Source: Homalodisca vitripennis (taxonomy: Eukaryota; Arthropoda; Insecta; Hemiptera; Cicadellidae). Taken from it: a stretch of 64,000 nucleotides of DNA. Position 1 is the first letter of the stretch. Every line of letters starts with the position of its first letter. The position numbers and the translations under genes were made by a program. The notes under the pieces were generated by a model. That model saw nothing but the letters and a program-made list of their open reading frames with translations. It had not been told where the DNA came from and searched no databases. This document shows, one piece after another, positions 35,341-48,960 of the stretch. The stretch covers positions 1-64,000 of the forward strand of contig NW_025777640.1 of NCBI RefSeq assembly GCF_021130785.1. The letters are read 5' to 3'.

Positions 35341-36239
35341 ACAGATAAATGAACTAATATATCTAAAGCAGAGGAACAGAATTACTTTTTACTATATAAC
35401 TGAAAGCTAATATCAAAATTTGTTGTACCATAATGGAAATAAAGATGTTTTTTAATTTATTGATTGATCCGTATAATTATACTAAAAATTTATTTTCGAT
35501 TGTAATATTTCATACTTATATAAACAAAACTCACATAATACATAAATTAAGTAAGACTAATGTAAATCAGGAAGGGATTTTGGAGTAGCTTTATTAAGTG
35601 AAAAACATCAAAAGTAGGATTTTAAAGTTAAAATCTACATTTACAGATGTTGGTAAATATTTAAATGAAAATTAAAGCAGTAGAGATATCTAATGGTTTT
35701 GGGAAGTTATGGAATAATAACATTACCAGAATCCTTTGCATTCTTTAGAGTAAATGAAACAGTACACATCTTCATAGAAAATAAAAAAACAGTTTCTTGG
35801 ATAAACCAGATCTTAAGAACACTTATGGTTAGTTTCTATAATTATACTTAATCAAAACTGTTCTCACTTTCATATCGTTTGAAATAAAATTCCCTTTAGT
35901 ATGACAGACATAATATCGTAACATACATATTCAATATATTTATTTGAGTTTTTGTGTGAAAGAATTGTGAGTAACCCTGAAACGTTTTAGAAGCCTTCAG
36001 CTTAAAAGTAACAGGTCTTAAATCTATTAGTTACACCATTAGTGAAGTAACTAAAGATTCAACAAATTACCTTTGTATATGAACCATTATAGTTCCTGAA
36101 CTAGAAAAGTATTGAACGAATTCAACAAAAAGTAAATTTTGGCACTGAATTCTAGGTTTGTATTGATGCCGTTATTTAAAATGAAATACTAAAGAAGAAT
36201 TTTTTTTATTAATACTTCAGTCAAGGTAAAAATTATGGT

Positions 36240-36420
36240 TACTATACGAAAACAGCATGCACGAACAAGCACTCGAAATCGGGCCCTTAATTTAATAAGT
36301 TGAGACAGAATTACTCAGCTACAGTAGAAGGTGTCTACTAGGCATATTCTAGTAATTATTTCTGCAGATCGTGCCCACTAGATGTGAAAGTAAACAGTTT
36401 GCATTAATATACTATCATTA
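36240..36420 (+). repeat. Block G copy upstream of array units 5 and 6
   Basis: The segment with ATAAGTTGAGACAGAATTACT near 36295-36315 and CTAGATGTGAAAGTA near 36380 matches 20690-20790 and, more weakly, 50510-50570. It belongs to the left part of the array unit. Confidence 0.55.
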
Positions 36421-36679
36421 ATCTTGCTACATTGCATTAATTTTGCTATATTGTAAAATTCTTGTCGTGAAACCGGAACTATTTGAAACTAAGTTCAAGC
36501 GAAAAGTTCTAAGGATTTGAAAATGTCCAGTACGCATTTATAACTGTCACACTTATATGGCCTGATTTTTGTTTCGTGTACTATGGGAGTGTACCTAACA
36601 AAATAAATTAAACTATTGTTTTTTTGCTAAACTGTTTACAGGTAAATAAATTATTACATAATTTTAAACACAATTTAAC

Positions 36680-38390
36680 CCGTGTGTTTTAGTATTAGTC
36701 ATTCTTTATAAACAACTTTCAACTTTATGTTAGTATTTATGCTACTACCGAATACAGGAAAGATAGCTGTCAGAAACATCCAAGAAAATTGTTTTCTTAT
36801 CAATCCTATGATTTTATCAGCTGTATGAATCAGAATCAAAATTCATGCTGTCGTTAAATATCTTGGAAAATATTAAGCCGAATCTGCATGCACGCTTTAG
36901 TAACATGGGGAATTAAACACAGCCCAAAGCTCAAACTTAACCAACATACCATAGCTTTTACGGAGAACGTTCCAATGGCATTTATTTTGTGTAGTAATCA
37001 TCCCGTTGCAAGATCTAAAAGTAATGAAAAAATCAACAAACATACAATTATGTTTCCTTTTAATCACGCTATTACTTTTTATATGCTGTTATTTATTTAC
37101 AATCAATTAAATATTTACTCTGGTCTTGTCACTTATTCTGTGATAAATTATCGATATAACTAGGATTCAAACTGCGCACTTTGGATGCTAAGACACAGTG
37201 ATAGGAGTAACTATAATTTAGTTGGTCTGTTTTAGTATTAGCCATTATAAAATCCTTTCAACTTTATGTTAAATTTATGCTACTAACGATTACAGGGAAG
37301 ATATCTATTAAACATAGCTAATTAAATTGTTTTCGTAAATAAATATTCTATGATACTATGAACTATTTCAGATTCCAAATTCATAAGACTATTCAATACC
37401 TTAAAAAATATTAAGCCGATTCTGCATGCACGCTATATGAGAAATTAAAAACAGCTCAAAACCCAAATGCAAAAACAACATACCATAAATTTTACGGAGA
37501 ACGTTCAGTGGGATTTTTTTTGCATAGTAATCATACTAGTGCAAGGTATAAAAGTAGTGAAAAGATCAAAAACATACATTTCTTCTTTAATATTAACTAA
37601 GTTATTATTTTATAATGTTTTGACATTATTATTTATTTTTAACCAATAATATATGCACTGGTTCAGTGATTTATGCTGTGATAAAATTTGAAGAAAACTA
37701 GGATAAACTACGATACTATGATATACAAACAATAAAATAACTTACTGTAGTTCCTGGTCCTGGTCCTTTATATGAGCCTCATATCGTATTCCTTGTTCGC
37801 TGGTTTTCCGAGGTACTGTGATTAGAGTGAATTTGTAATATAGTATTGAGGAATTCAGAATATTGAAATACCCGGAACTTTTCTTCCGTTGTTTCCATGG
37901 ATATACGTAATTTGGATGTGTACATCTGTACGGGACATATCAGCTGGATTATTTTTAAGAAAATGTCCATATTCTATCCTATACATGTGAAGTTCTTTTA
38001 TAATCGTAGACGTAACGACAAGATGCATTTGCATTTATTTTCTGCTCTAGGACTAAAGCATTTACGAGTATAAGCAAACAGCCTTTAGTTATGTAACATT
38101 AACGACATCTATTCTCTGAATATGAAATTGAACGTCAGTCAAAACTTGAATTGGTGCGGGAATAATAAAATAATTAAAAATAAGTACTAAAAAGATCAAG
38201 CGATATGTTTATAAAAAATAACTCTTTTATTAAAACATTTAACAACAATTAATTGTAACTGTCAGACCCGTAAGTGATAGTGATATCAGCGTCAGCCAAT
38301 GATATGGAAAGACTAAATTAGCAATTTTCAGCCAGGTATTTGCTACCGATATTATCAAAACTGTCCAGTTTTTGTATTTATATAAAGGAT
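36680..38390 (+). repeat. Array units 5 and 6, tandem (period about 530 bp)
   Basis: 36680-37205 and 37225-37700 are direct copies: both have TTTCAACTTTATGTTA, then AATATTAAGCCG, TCTGCATGCACGC, TACGGAGAACGTTC and the B and A blocks. Only the second copy goes on to block D (TTCCTGGTCCTGGTCC at 37751-37766), E (GTTTCCATGGATATAC at 37891-37906) and further, to about 38390. The whole of 36680-38390 matches unit 10 (56830-57940) closely in order. The minus-strand frame at 37779-37970 begins at the ATG inside block E; in unit 10 the same frame is broken early, so I do not call it a gene. Confidence 0.7.
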
Positions 38391-38832
38391 GTCCTACGAA
38401 ATTTTAAATCTGTAAATTGTTCTTTGTAAAATAAAACTGCATACTAATTTTTATGTTTTACTCTAACCTTGGTCAATAAAAGTTCCCAGCGTGCCCTAGT
38501 CTAACTTGTACTAAGGGTTTATATCAATTACTTAATACTTCTAAACCCTACAACAACAAAGAGAACTAGCTATTGATTATACACTTCAATTACTTTACTT
38601 CTCGAACATGTTTTTCTATTGAAACTCACTTTAATGCGAATAAGGGCTTTACATGTGACAATTAGTAAAAAAAAATTCTGTCTTGACCAAGTGATAATTT
38701 ATAAGAAGATATTCGTAGCGGATATCGTATTACTAAATTTGCAAAAAAGAGTTTTTTTTTTACTAAATATTACCTTAAATTTATTTACAAAATGGAGCAA
38801 ACACTTTTTGTGATTTAATGTTTGTTGAATAA

Positions 38833-38895
<63 letters not shown>

Positions 38896-40213
38896 TTATA
38901 TCATGCTTATGTCCTTAAAGGAATAAGTATTATATTTATATTTATACATTTAAACATTTCTAGCTAATGCATCGTTTACGTATGTAGAATTATGCATTCA
39001 ATATTAAACACCTAAGATATGCATTCAATACAATTTTTAACACAGACTTTACATTACTAACTTCTCAGTCAGTTGTTGGAAGCTGACTAGCTTAAAAATG
39101 TTGGAGAGCAGAGTAAAGTTACACTCCTTATACGTAAATAATGTGAAATTAACACAAATATTTTATAATATTCTTTACTTTTATTACGTGTTTTGCAATA
39201 GGGTTCGCTGGGTTTGCATGCCAAATTTGAACTCTATAGCATATTTCACTTACGAGATAACCTGTGGACGGGTAAACATACAATCATACAGGAAAGTAAA
39301 TTTTAATCTCATGGTAACCAAAGAGAATTCGTGTGAGTTTACTATGTTCAATGGTAGGCTTCTATGACGCTCAGCCTAATTCCAAGGTTAGACAGCACCA
39401 TTATATAATTCATTAATTATGACAGTCTTTGTAGAAACCTCATGTAAGGTTTTATATCAGTACTCAAATAAAATTTCTTGTAAGAAAACGAGGGTACTAC
39501 CACAAAAGTGTGCAATGGAATCGTCTATTGCAAGTAAAAAGTTACATTGAACAAGATATTATAATTTCTTTGTACTCTATTAATAAATTTGGCATTACAA
39601 TATCACATGATAGTATACAGTTTGTTGACATGTTTAATAATTCACCAATCATGGTTGCAAATAAGAACCATAAATATTCGCTAACGCTCAGCCAAATCCG
39701 TACGATTGACCTGTGCACTACTATCAAACACAGTAACGCAGCTATGTTTGGAAAAGCTGATTCTATGTGAGTGTTGAGTTTAGCTCCAGTCTACCTTTCT
39801 ATTATGTGCAGCAACTGAAATCAACCATATTCCACACAAGCAAATATTACGCTAAATCAAATCTTCTAAATGGTACACATCTATGGTGAGAATGATGATT
39901 CAGTGAGGCTGTGAATGTTAAGTGTTAAGCCGATGCGGGGGTTTCCTTTTAACTTTTTTCGTTTTCGGTACCAAAATATTTTTGGATCGCTTTCGATGAA
40001 CATGACTCGAGATTTAAGAAGTCTCAACAGCATCAGATTTTAGACGCTGCACTAAGAAGAAGGTGAACTCGAGCTAAACTCAACATCCGTATTGAATCAG
40101 CCCTTCCCACCATATCTGCGTTATTGAAGATTCAGGAGCTCCACCGTGCTTTTGGATCGTGTCAGTCAACATCATAGTGCTTTTAGTTGTGCACATGATG
40201 AGACATGAGTATA
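38391..40213. other. AT-rich stretch with TA microsatellite
   Basis: A (TA)n run with one interruption fills 38834-38892. No convincing gene: frames at 38619-38813, 39098-39367 and 39510-39770 lack any motif I know. From about 39900 the sequence begins to match the region left of the mariner remnant at 51051. Confidence 0.45.
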
Positions 40214-40800
40214 TAGGGTGCATAATGAAAATAATGACCATTATCTGGAAAATACATTATTTAATCCTCCGATTAATAAAAATGGTGAAAATACTTCAAA
40301 ATAGTCTCCTTCTGCATCAATACACCTGCATCAATACACCTGGGTAGACAATTCTGCCACGCTTGGAAAGCACCCTGGGACTCCTCCACATGAACGCCTC
40401 TCAGTACTCTTATAACTTCAGCTTGGATGTTTCCAACTGAATCCCAGTGCTTTCCCATCAGCTCTCTCTTCAGTCGGTGGAACAAAACAAAATCACACAG
40501 AGCTATGTCAGGGCTGTAAGTAGATTGGGGCACCATGGAGGTCTTGTCCTTGGTAGGATAGCTGGCAACTACGAATGCCGTGTGGCTGGGGGCATTTTCG
40601 TGGTGGAGCTTGAAGATAAATTTAATATCAGGCCGGACGTGGGCGATCTTGCGTTTCAGTCTCAAGCACCTCCAGACAAAGGACTGCGTTTACAGTTTTT
40701 CCTTGCTGTACAATCTCAAAATGGACGATTTCTCAAATTTCAAAGAAGACTATCAGCATTATTTTGATACGAGACATCCTCATGTGAACTTTTTAGGGTT
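40214..40800 (-). mobile_element. Truncated DD34D mariner remnant, copy A
   Basis: The left end (TAGGGTGCATAATGAAAATA after TA at 40212-40213) corresponds to CAGGGTGCGTTATGAAAGTA at 51051, the likely terminal repeat. The minus strand carries the C-terminal half of a mariner transposase at 40273-40665 and, one frame away, an upstream piece (QQGKTVNAVLCLEVL near 40690-40740). The half coding for the first catalytic Asp and the helix-turn-helix is missing in both this and copy B, and both share flanks, so the truncation predates duplication. Confidence 0.75.
40273..40665 (-). pseudogene. Mariner (DD34D) transposase, C-terminal part
   Basis: The protein piece reads RLKRKIAHVRPDIKF, then LHHENAPSHTAF, TYSPDIALCDFVLF and GKHWDSVGNIQAEV, which is the familiar C-terminal layout of mariner transposases and of the SETMAR-like family. 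The second catalytic position has Glu in place of Asp (HEN for HDN), while the third Asp (CDF) is 34 residues on. Loss of the Asp, the frameshift just upstream and the missing N-terminal half make it inactive. Confidence 0.8.
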
Positions 40801-40969
40801 CGGGAGAGGATTGTGTATTATTCTCCAAAACGACTTATTTTATTTCGTCATGAAACATAAATTTCATTATTATCATTTAAAAAGATGAATTTTAATATTT
40901 AAATTTACTATTAGAATCTAATTATGCATTCCTAATATTGCATAATTTAAATTGGCCCATTAATATCTC

Positions 40970-41840
40970 TTTTATTGTGAAAGAGAGCTCTGGCGTGGAT
41001 TTCTGTAACTAATAGAATGAGTTAAACCTTCAAGAACAATTTTAGGTCACAACTGTTTGGTATTGTATTTAATTTTTGAAATATATGAATCAAACCAAAA
41101 ATAATCATTTTTTATATCTTAAATAAACATCAACGAGTAATGTGAACTGATTAAGAATGTTTTGCTTACTAGCAACGCTAGAAAGATTGTTGTAAAATAC
41201 AAATTAGAAAATGCCTCTTATAACAATGTATACATATTTTTTTGTTACGCGAAAACTTCAAATATCTATTGGTGTCCATTCAATACGAATTATTGTAAAC
41301 TGATTCTCCCTGCACTCTTTGGGTACTAAGAGGATTATACATATCACCAAACACGAATTAGTAGCTTTTACAGAAAACTTAAAAATACAGTGTATTAAAT
41401 ATATTTAATTTTTATTTCTGTTAGCGCTACATATGAACTATTGTAGTGTTTTGTGCTGTAAATAATCGCTAAAACTAGGATGTAAACTGCTTTGTATAAC
41501 TAGGAATAGCAAGTAAAAGCCATGATTAAAATTGAATTAAAGTAACTCATCCTTGTAAGTCCCTGGTCCTTGTCCTGCTTCTGGCTAATCATCGTGTTCC
41601 TGGTGCTACTTCCATGACTAGCTGTGAGTTGAAGGAAATTTGAAAAATGCAGCGATATAAAACTTTAGAATTATTTTAAAACATTAATTTATAAATTCTT
41701 TTTTGTTTCCATGGATATACAATATTTTACTGAAACTGCTGCTTACGTTTTAGCTGTCCCTTATATTGCTGACGTCACGACTACTAATAACGCTAAACTT
41801 TTGTTGTATGATTACCCCAACACATAAATTTTAGACGCAC
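40970..41840 (+). repeat. Array unit 7
   Basis: Blocks in order: H (GTGAAAGAGAGCTCTGG at 40977-40993), C (GATTCTCCCTGCACTCTTTG at 41302-41321), B (near 41435), A (AGGATGTAAACTGCTTTG at 41477-41494), D (GTCCCTGGTCCTTGTCCTGC at 41559-41578), E (TTGTTTCCATGGATATAC at 41703-41720) and F (GACGTCACGACTACTAATAA near 41771). It matches unit 9 throughout, including the mariner remnant to its left. Confidence 0.75.
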
Positions 41841-42071
41841 AAACGGGTAAATACAACTTAACTATAAAGATTCTTAAAAGATTCTTTTCCCCGCCTCTCA
41901 TAAATGTGTAACATTATTAGTGTTTGGATGCAACGTGCAGGGAAACTGTACGACATGACATCTTTTACTATTTCTAATTATTCTACAATACACGACACGA
42001 CATGACATTTGGAAACTTCATTTCGGAATTTAACCAAAAGGATAAAACTGAACACAAAAATTGAAAATATC

Positions 42072-44450
42072 ATTTCCAAATTTAACCAATCACCAAAAAC
42101 CTCTATGAGGCCTGGGGCGAGTTGTAATAATATACAATCAAATGTACATAAAGCGGGATGAGTTTCTTTTTAAGTGAAGATATCTTTAAATTTGAAGTAT
42201 TTTTATATACATATTCTCAGGAATAAATATTAATTATCCCAATTAAGTACTGTAAAATAATATTACGTGTACAAAAATAATCAAATTTATAATTTATTAT
42301 TTTCGTAAATGGTAAAAAAGATAGCGGCGACACATAAAAATATTGTTGATCTTAACACGGTTTAAGCTTTTAAAACCAAACAAAAAACAATTTTCACCTC
42401 TTGTATAGTTAATAAAGTTCTTAACTTAAAATATACATCTCCCAATTGATATTAAAATATTTCTATGTTTCCATGAAGTCATTAGTAGACATTTAATTTT
42501 GTTCCTGCAACCTGTTAGGCCCAAAGAATCTCTCAACATTTCAACTAGAAGTTTAGCGTTAACCTCTTTATGAGGGACTTAGTAATACATGCTGTTTTTT
42601 AAGTAATTTAGCAGCATTGTACGTAGTAATCAGACATTAAGAAATTCTTAACATAATTAATAACTTATAGAGTAGTTCAGTTCCAAATAATATTTTTAAT
42701 TAAAATAATTATATATTAACTGTTTTATACTTAACTAATAGTAACAAAGTTACACTCAGTTACGTATTATGTTTATAAAAAAAAATAAATTTTTTAAAGA
42801 TAAATAATTTTATTAAAACCGTACTGTTTCCGAAACTAAATGTTTAATAACTACAAGATATGTTACAAAATGAAAAAATCTATTGAAACAAAAAGAGGAA
42901 TATAAATTTCATTCTAAATGTCTGTGAAGGTTAACTTCAGATCTCTGGTGATGGTTTCAGAAACTAATTGGTTAAATCAACAATTACAGACCATATTTCT
43001 ACTCAAATCTGCATAATATTGTTACTATTTTATTGAGTGTAAACAATTAAATGTTATTCAGATATGAATTTTATTCCTAAGTCAACTATCATTCGCTTAT
43101 TTCAAATCATGTTCAATATTGCACTGTTATTATATGCCTGAGTGATATCTCTCAGACATATTTAAGTAAATAATTCTCCGAGTAATCTTTACAATATTTA
43201 TCAGATATGTATGAACGGATATTATATAGCTTGGTCGGAAACCTAATTTCCAAATTTAACCAATCACAAAATCCATCTCATCCCCTAATTTGGAAGCGAG
43301 CAACTATAAAGCCTGGGGTGAGTTGTAATATGGTAAATTAAATACAGAAAAAACCGGGGTTGAGATTTTGTATCTAAGTGAAGTTACCTTTTAATCATAA
43401 TTTACCTTTTAATTCGATATTCTGGGGAATACACAACTATCCCAAATACATTATGCATAGTAATATTACGTTTACAAAAATAATCACATTTATTATTTAC
43501 GTAAATGTTGAAATATATATCGAAAAATATAAAAAAATCATAATTGTTGATTTTAACAGGTAAAATTAAAAAATGAAAAGCATTTTCCACGCCTTTTATA
43601 ATTAAAAGTTCTTGTCCTAAAATATAAATCTCGCAATTGACTTTAAATTGGGCAAAATATGGATACGTTTCCAAGAAGTCATTAGTAGCGATTGCATTTT
43701 GTTCCTGCAACTTGGTATGCCCAAAGAGGCTCTTAATGTTTCGTCTCTAAGTTTAGCGTCTACCTCTTTATGAGAGACTTAGTAATGCATGGTGTTTTTT
43801 AAGTAATTTGACAACATTGCACATAGTAATCTGACATTACGTGAGTATTAACAAAATTAACAACTAAAAGATGAACACAGTTACAATTAATAATATTTTT
43901 ATTTGTTTTAACCTTAACTAATAGGGACAAAGATACTCTCAGGTATATTTCATATTTATTAAAAAAAAGACTTTTCGAAAGGTAAATAACTTTTTCTTAA
44001 TTTTACATTCATTTTAGAAACTAAATGGTTAATAACTACAATATATGTCACAAAATTATGAAATTAAATTGTTTGTACACCTATATAAACGATAGGGCGA
44101 AATTTAATTTCATTCGGAATGTCTGTAAAGGTTTACTACAGAGCTCTGGGGATAACTTCAATTACTAATTGGCTAACTCAACAATTAAAGACCATATATC
44201 TTCTCAAATACGTATAATTTCTTTATATTTTATTGAGTGTAAACAATTAAATGTAATCAAGTTATGAACGTTATTCCTAAGTCAACAAGCATTGACTAAT
44301 TTCAAATTAATTTCAATATTGCACCATTATGAAATTCCTTAATGATATATCTAAGACATATTTAAGTAAATAATTTTCCAAGTAATCTTTACACTTTTAT
44401 CAGATATATATTAAGGGATAAAATATCATTTGGACATTATATGGAAAATT
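42072..44450 (+). repeat. Tandem pair of block I plus H-type repeat (period about 1.17 kb)
   Basis: 42072-43245 and 43246-44450 are direct copies. Both begin ATTTCCAAATTTAACCAATC, pass GCCTGGGG.GAGTTGTAAT, a segment with TTATGAG.GACTTAGTAAT, an H-like CTCTGGTGATGG/CTCTGGGGATAA stretch and GAGTGTAAACAATTAAATGT, and end with AGACATATTTAAGTAAAT. 1-668 is an inverted relative of the first 730 bases. Short frames at 43378-43563 and 43402-43710 fall in this repeat and lack any motif. Confidence 0.75.
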
Positions 44451-45393
44451 AATGTTGTAAACTGATTCTTTCTATACACTTAGAGTACTGAAAAGGTTTA
44501 AAACCATAATTATCGTGTTCTTTTTTTAACTCCCGAAATATAAGATTAGTTCAAGGATTAAAACCTTTGCCATAAATATCTCATGCTCTCTTTTTAACTC
44601 AATAAATATACGAAAATTATTTGTTACTCAATAATCATCCTCATTGTAAAAAATTCATGTTCAGTTATGAACTTTATTCCTAAGTCGACCAGCATTAATT
44701 AACTTCTAATTATTTCCAGTATTGCACCACTTTAAAATACTTGATTGATATCTCTAAGACATATTTAAGTAAATTTACAAGTAATGTTGCACTTTTTATC
44801 AGATATGTATGAATGGATATAATATCATTTGGACAATATACGTAAAATGAATATAAACTGATTCTTTCTATACACTTAGAGTACTGAAAAGGTTTAAAAC
44901 CATAAATATCATGTTCTTTTTTTTAGCTCCCAAAATATACGATTAGTTCAATAATCTTCCTAATTGTAAAAATCTTGTTAATGTTAAACGCGTCATAAGT
45001 AAATATGGACTGTTTCACTTTTTTATCTATGATTAATAATCCCTAAAACTACGATTTAAACTACTTTGTGTAAGAAGAAATTGAGACAACACTTTTAATT
45101 GTAAATAATTAAAGTAATTCATCCGCGGGGAGTCCTTGCCTTGATCCTGGTCTTCAGCAATTTACTACTGGTGTAATTAATTTTCCACGACTTGCGTGTC
45201 GAACGACTTTAAAAATTCAATTGAAGTAAGAAAAGAGTCCTGGTCCTTATCAAGATTTTGGATATCACACTTGTTTCTGATCGTTCTTCTCCAAACTAAC
45301 GTGGTGTAAGCTCAACAACTTTTGTAAACACTTATTAATTTATTGAAAAATTAAAATACCTGTAACGAGTTGTTTCTATGAAAATTAAAACAA

Positions 45394-45466
<73 letters not shown>

Positions 45467-45600
45467 ACTGCTGTGTTTTTTTTCACCTGTTTATTTTCAT
45501 TTTGGTTTTCACTTTCACGTGCTTGTGTAAATTACTACACTAACATTAATCCGATTCTTTTTATCTGACCCTTACCGATACATAATATAGAGAGAAACAA
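44451..45600 (+). repeat. Array unit 8 with internal duplications
   Basis: Block C and its left flank occur twice (TGATTCTTTCTATACACTTA at about 44462 and 44857, 395 bases apart), then B (near 45005), A (CTAAAACTACGATTTAAACT near 45043), D twice (45130-45160 and 45233-45260, AGTCCTGGTCC), a diverged E (TTGTTTCTATGAA near 45370) and F (near 45485-45580). A (TA)n run separates E and F. Confidence 0.65.
45397..45462. repeat. (TA)33 microsatellite
   Basis: A perfect AT dinucleotide run of about 66 bases inside array unit 8. A similar run lies at 38834-38892. Such runs can extrude cruciforms and are prone to length errors in assemblies. Confidence 0.95.
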
Positions 45601-48600
45601 GTATTATTACTTATCTTACAATATCATGCATATCACAAATTATTATTCTTTAGGTACAATATCCAGGGACACTACTACATATTTCTTGTTATTGCTAATT
45701 AGTATATCTGTAACTAAAATAACCTGCGTAGATTTGTTTAAAGTTTTCGCTTTGATGAATCTAACTCAAGTAGTCAACATTACAGTACATATAATCCCAT
45801 AATATATAATTCCATAGTGGATATAAAATTATATTTTGATAATTTATTAAATAAACAATCTATTATTTCAAAAATTTGTTAAGTAGGTGAAGATTAAATA
45901 TAGTCAAATATTATTTTGTAATTTGTTTGTTATTATTAAATCTTGTATGGCACTGATAAAACTAATACTACAACTATTTTCATAACCGGGTTGCAATGTT
46001 CCCACCACTACCCTAATAATAGTATAATTGTTGCACTGGGTTAATTAACTTTCCATACTTAGATAGTAGACATTGATTACTCACCTGTACTTGAACTATT
46101 TATAGTTGTATTTTGATCATGCAAATTACGGCAGACAAACTTTTATTGTTTGAATGTAAAAAGATAAACTATGATTCCTATTCAAATATAGATAAGGTAT
46201 TGATCAGTATAACTTTAAACATATTAGCGAAGTTTAAAATAATGAGCTGTTATATAGTCGAGTTCGTGCCTAATGAGTCCTTTGACCTGTATAAAGGACG
46301 TAAAGGCTTTCACCCAATCTATTCTCTCTTTTTATAGAGAAACCACTTCCACTAAGACAAAGCTTTGAGATATTTTGTATTTACAGTACTCGACCAATCT
46401 TGATTCTCAGATGCATGACTGAAATATATTTAAAAATGTAATGATATTTCCAAAATTAAGGTAGAGTTATATATTTAAAGTAGCATCATATATCTATTAC
46501 AAATTAGTAGCTCTCATTTTAAATGAATGAATAAGCGATTTTCCTTTTACAGGCAAAGTAAGAAGAATTAGGTTTTATATCACATCTAATTCTTGACCCT
46601 ACAATAAAAATACAACATTTTATGTCAATAATATATACTCATACTAAATGCAATGAAAAATATACAGTTCATTCATTTTGACTCTAAGGTACTTAATGAC
46701 AATATTACAAGAGTTTCTTGCGGTATCTCATCTTAATCACTAGTGTATGGAGTGATATATGTGTGTAAAATTGTATAACGGTATACAAAGTAAAATTATT
46801 TACCGTTTTTTCTTATATCGATGAAACTTGAAATCGCTCTGGGAAAACCGCTTTAACCGCATTAGTTTATTTCTGATTTTTTGCCTGTATTTATAAACCA
46901 TCGAATTATTTGGTACAAATTATCTACTATAACAATTTCGATTCATATAAAGTTTGATGATTTTTTCAACTCAAGTACTGCTATCTCACTGCACGTTGAT
47001 AAGTCATCGTTTTCCGCAAATGATGTAACGTCTATAATTTATAATATTTTCCAATATAGTTTAAATAGGCGAATAACAAACTATAAAAACGGTAATGGGT
47101 ATTAATTTATACCCATTTTTGTCTTTAATTTGTTTGTTGTAAAATTCAATTGTTGAAGTAAACTATAAACTTTCCTACCCTTTTAGGAATTTTTAGTGTA
47201 AAAAAATTGTTTTATTTTCAAAAAGTATTAATATTAAAAGTTGTGTATTAGTAATAACTTTGACTTTACGTTGTCTATTTTGGATTTTTAATTTAGTGTA
47301 TTTGGTAAAGTGGTATGCTGCGCTAATGTGAACTAAAGTAAAAAAAATTTTTATTCTTTTAACATTAATGGAATAGTAGTCGATTGTAATTCCTACCCTA
47401 TAGTTTTTGTTGAAATACTATACATAATATACTAAACTTTATTAATTTAAATTTACTTTACAATACCAATCGTAATAAAACTTTAAGTTATAGTTAAAAT
47501 CATTCTCTCGAAATAAGTTTAATTTATGTCGTCATAAAATATGAGCCTTTGTATGTTAATTTAACTGATTGAAGTTCATTTAAATCTCACAGACATCCTC
47601 TAGAGAAAATCACTGAATAAATAAGTTTTAAAGAAGTGAGTACAACCATGTGACTTATGTAGCCTAAATATCCCAACATATAGGTGAATTAACGTGTAGA
47701 CTCCTACTTTTCAAATACTGCAATGAAGGAAGCCCCTAAGGAAAAAATAAGAATATATCGAGTACGATATCTCAGGAATGATTACAACTGTAGATTTTAA
47801 ATACTACATAAAACTATATTTTTACATAGAAAAGTTTCTTTGTCAATCTATGGGAGTTGACCAAGCGTCATTGAAACCGATCACTCAGTAGGATGTCCCA
47901 ACTTCTCTTTTGCCTGCGGGGAGGATGTAAGTTTCTTTTCTGTGTGGCTGTTTGGCTGGTCTGTCCGCAGGAGTCGTTTGGAGTATAGTATAGTTCAAGG
48001 AAGTCTAGGCTACTATAATTCCTATATTATTTTTTATATACATGATCAACATTTCTAAATTGGATATTCATGGGAATTTATTACTTTTTTGGAAATGAGA
48101 CTCTTATTATTATCAATGTTATATCTTGACAGGACGGATGGACCAGAATGTTTTTTCACTTAGGTTTCGTAAACTAAATTTATGCTTATTTCTATTATAT
48201 AAAATAAAGTTACTTACACGATTTAATTATTCATCGTTCTACAAATCACTATAACAGTCACTTTCCTGTAATAAAACTGAGAAAGAGTTATCATACTAAT
48301 ATTTGGATGTTTTCTTTACTTTCCGAATAAAATTAATAGATCGTATTACTGAAAAACTAAGTCTATCTGGCAATTACATGACACAATGAGTTTTGTTAGT
48401 GGCATTCTAACTTTGGTGGGGTGTTTTTTTATTTACGTCTTAAAACTTTAGCTATTTTTCATATGTATATTCTGAATATTGGGTTTGAAAAGAGTAGAAT
48501 TATTGTTTTAAGAAACTATAATTGTAGCCGTGAAACATTTATTAGTTTTTACAAATATTTTTAGCTAAATTTAGTCTATAATCCAACAATCTCACAACAC

Positions 48601-48877
48601 AAGATATAGGAATATATTCGGAATTAAAACTGCACACCAACACAAATCATTGGTGGTAACAATTAGTTTTATTCTAGGTCATGTTTTATATCATAATTTC
48701 TCTACTTATATTCGAAATTTAAAGCTAATTAAGTCTTATTCAAAAAAAGTTTTAAAGAAGAAAGTAAATGAGTAGTTGATTTTTAACAGTAGTAAGGAGG
48801 CCGAGTCACTTATCTCTGTTGACCGGAGTAGAGAAGACATTGACTGACCCAGCTTTTGTGGGCTCCGGAAAATATTC
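45601..48877. other. AT-rich stretch, no gene seen
   Basis: No supported feature. Frames at 46113-46337 and 46881-47105 are Lys/Ile/Asn-rich without motifs. The patch near 47910-48000 has a TGGCTGTTTGGCTGGTCTGTCCGC-like word, split here as TGGCTGTTTGGC and TGGTCTGTCCGC, similar to motifs at the edges of dispersed repeats. Confidence 0.4.
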
Positions 48878-48916
48878 GGCCGAGCCCCGTCCTGTACAAG
48901 TGTGGCGGGGCTGGCC
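48878..48916. other. G+C-rich hairpin
   Basis: Arms GGCCGAGCCCCG (48878-48889) and CGGGGCTGGCC (48906-48916) can pair with one bulged G around a 16-base loop. It lies in a G+C-richer patch (about 48790-48960) unlike its flanks. No RNA family or transposon is recognised. Confidence 0.6.
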
Positions 48917-48960
48917 TAGGCTACGTTAAAACTTTCAGAAAAAAACTGGTATGAGTACGG

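Noticed and set aside
37779..37970. 63-codon minus-strand frame starting upstream of block E
   Set aside because: The matching frame in units 7, 9 and 10 stops within a few to about 25 codons of the block-E ATG, so it is not conserved as protein.
38834..38892. Possible CRISPR-like or palindromic array
   Set aside because: It is a simple (TA)n microsatellite; no spaced direct repeats exist, and the context is eukaryotic.
40447..40888. Plus-strand frames over mariner remnant A
   Set aside because: Shadows of the minus-strand transposase piece.
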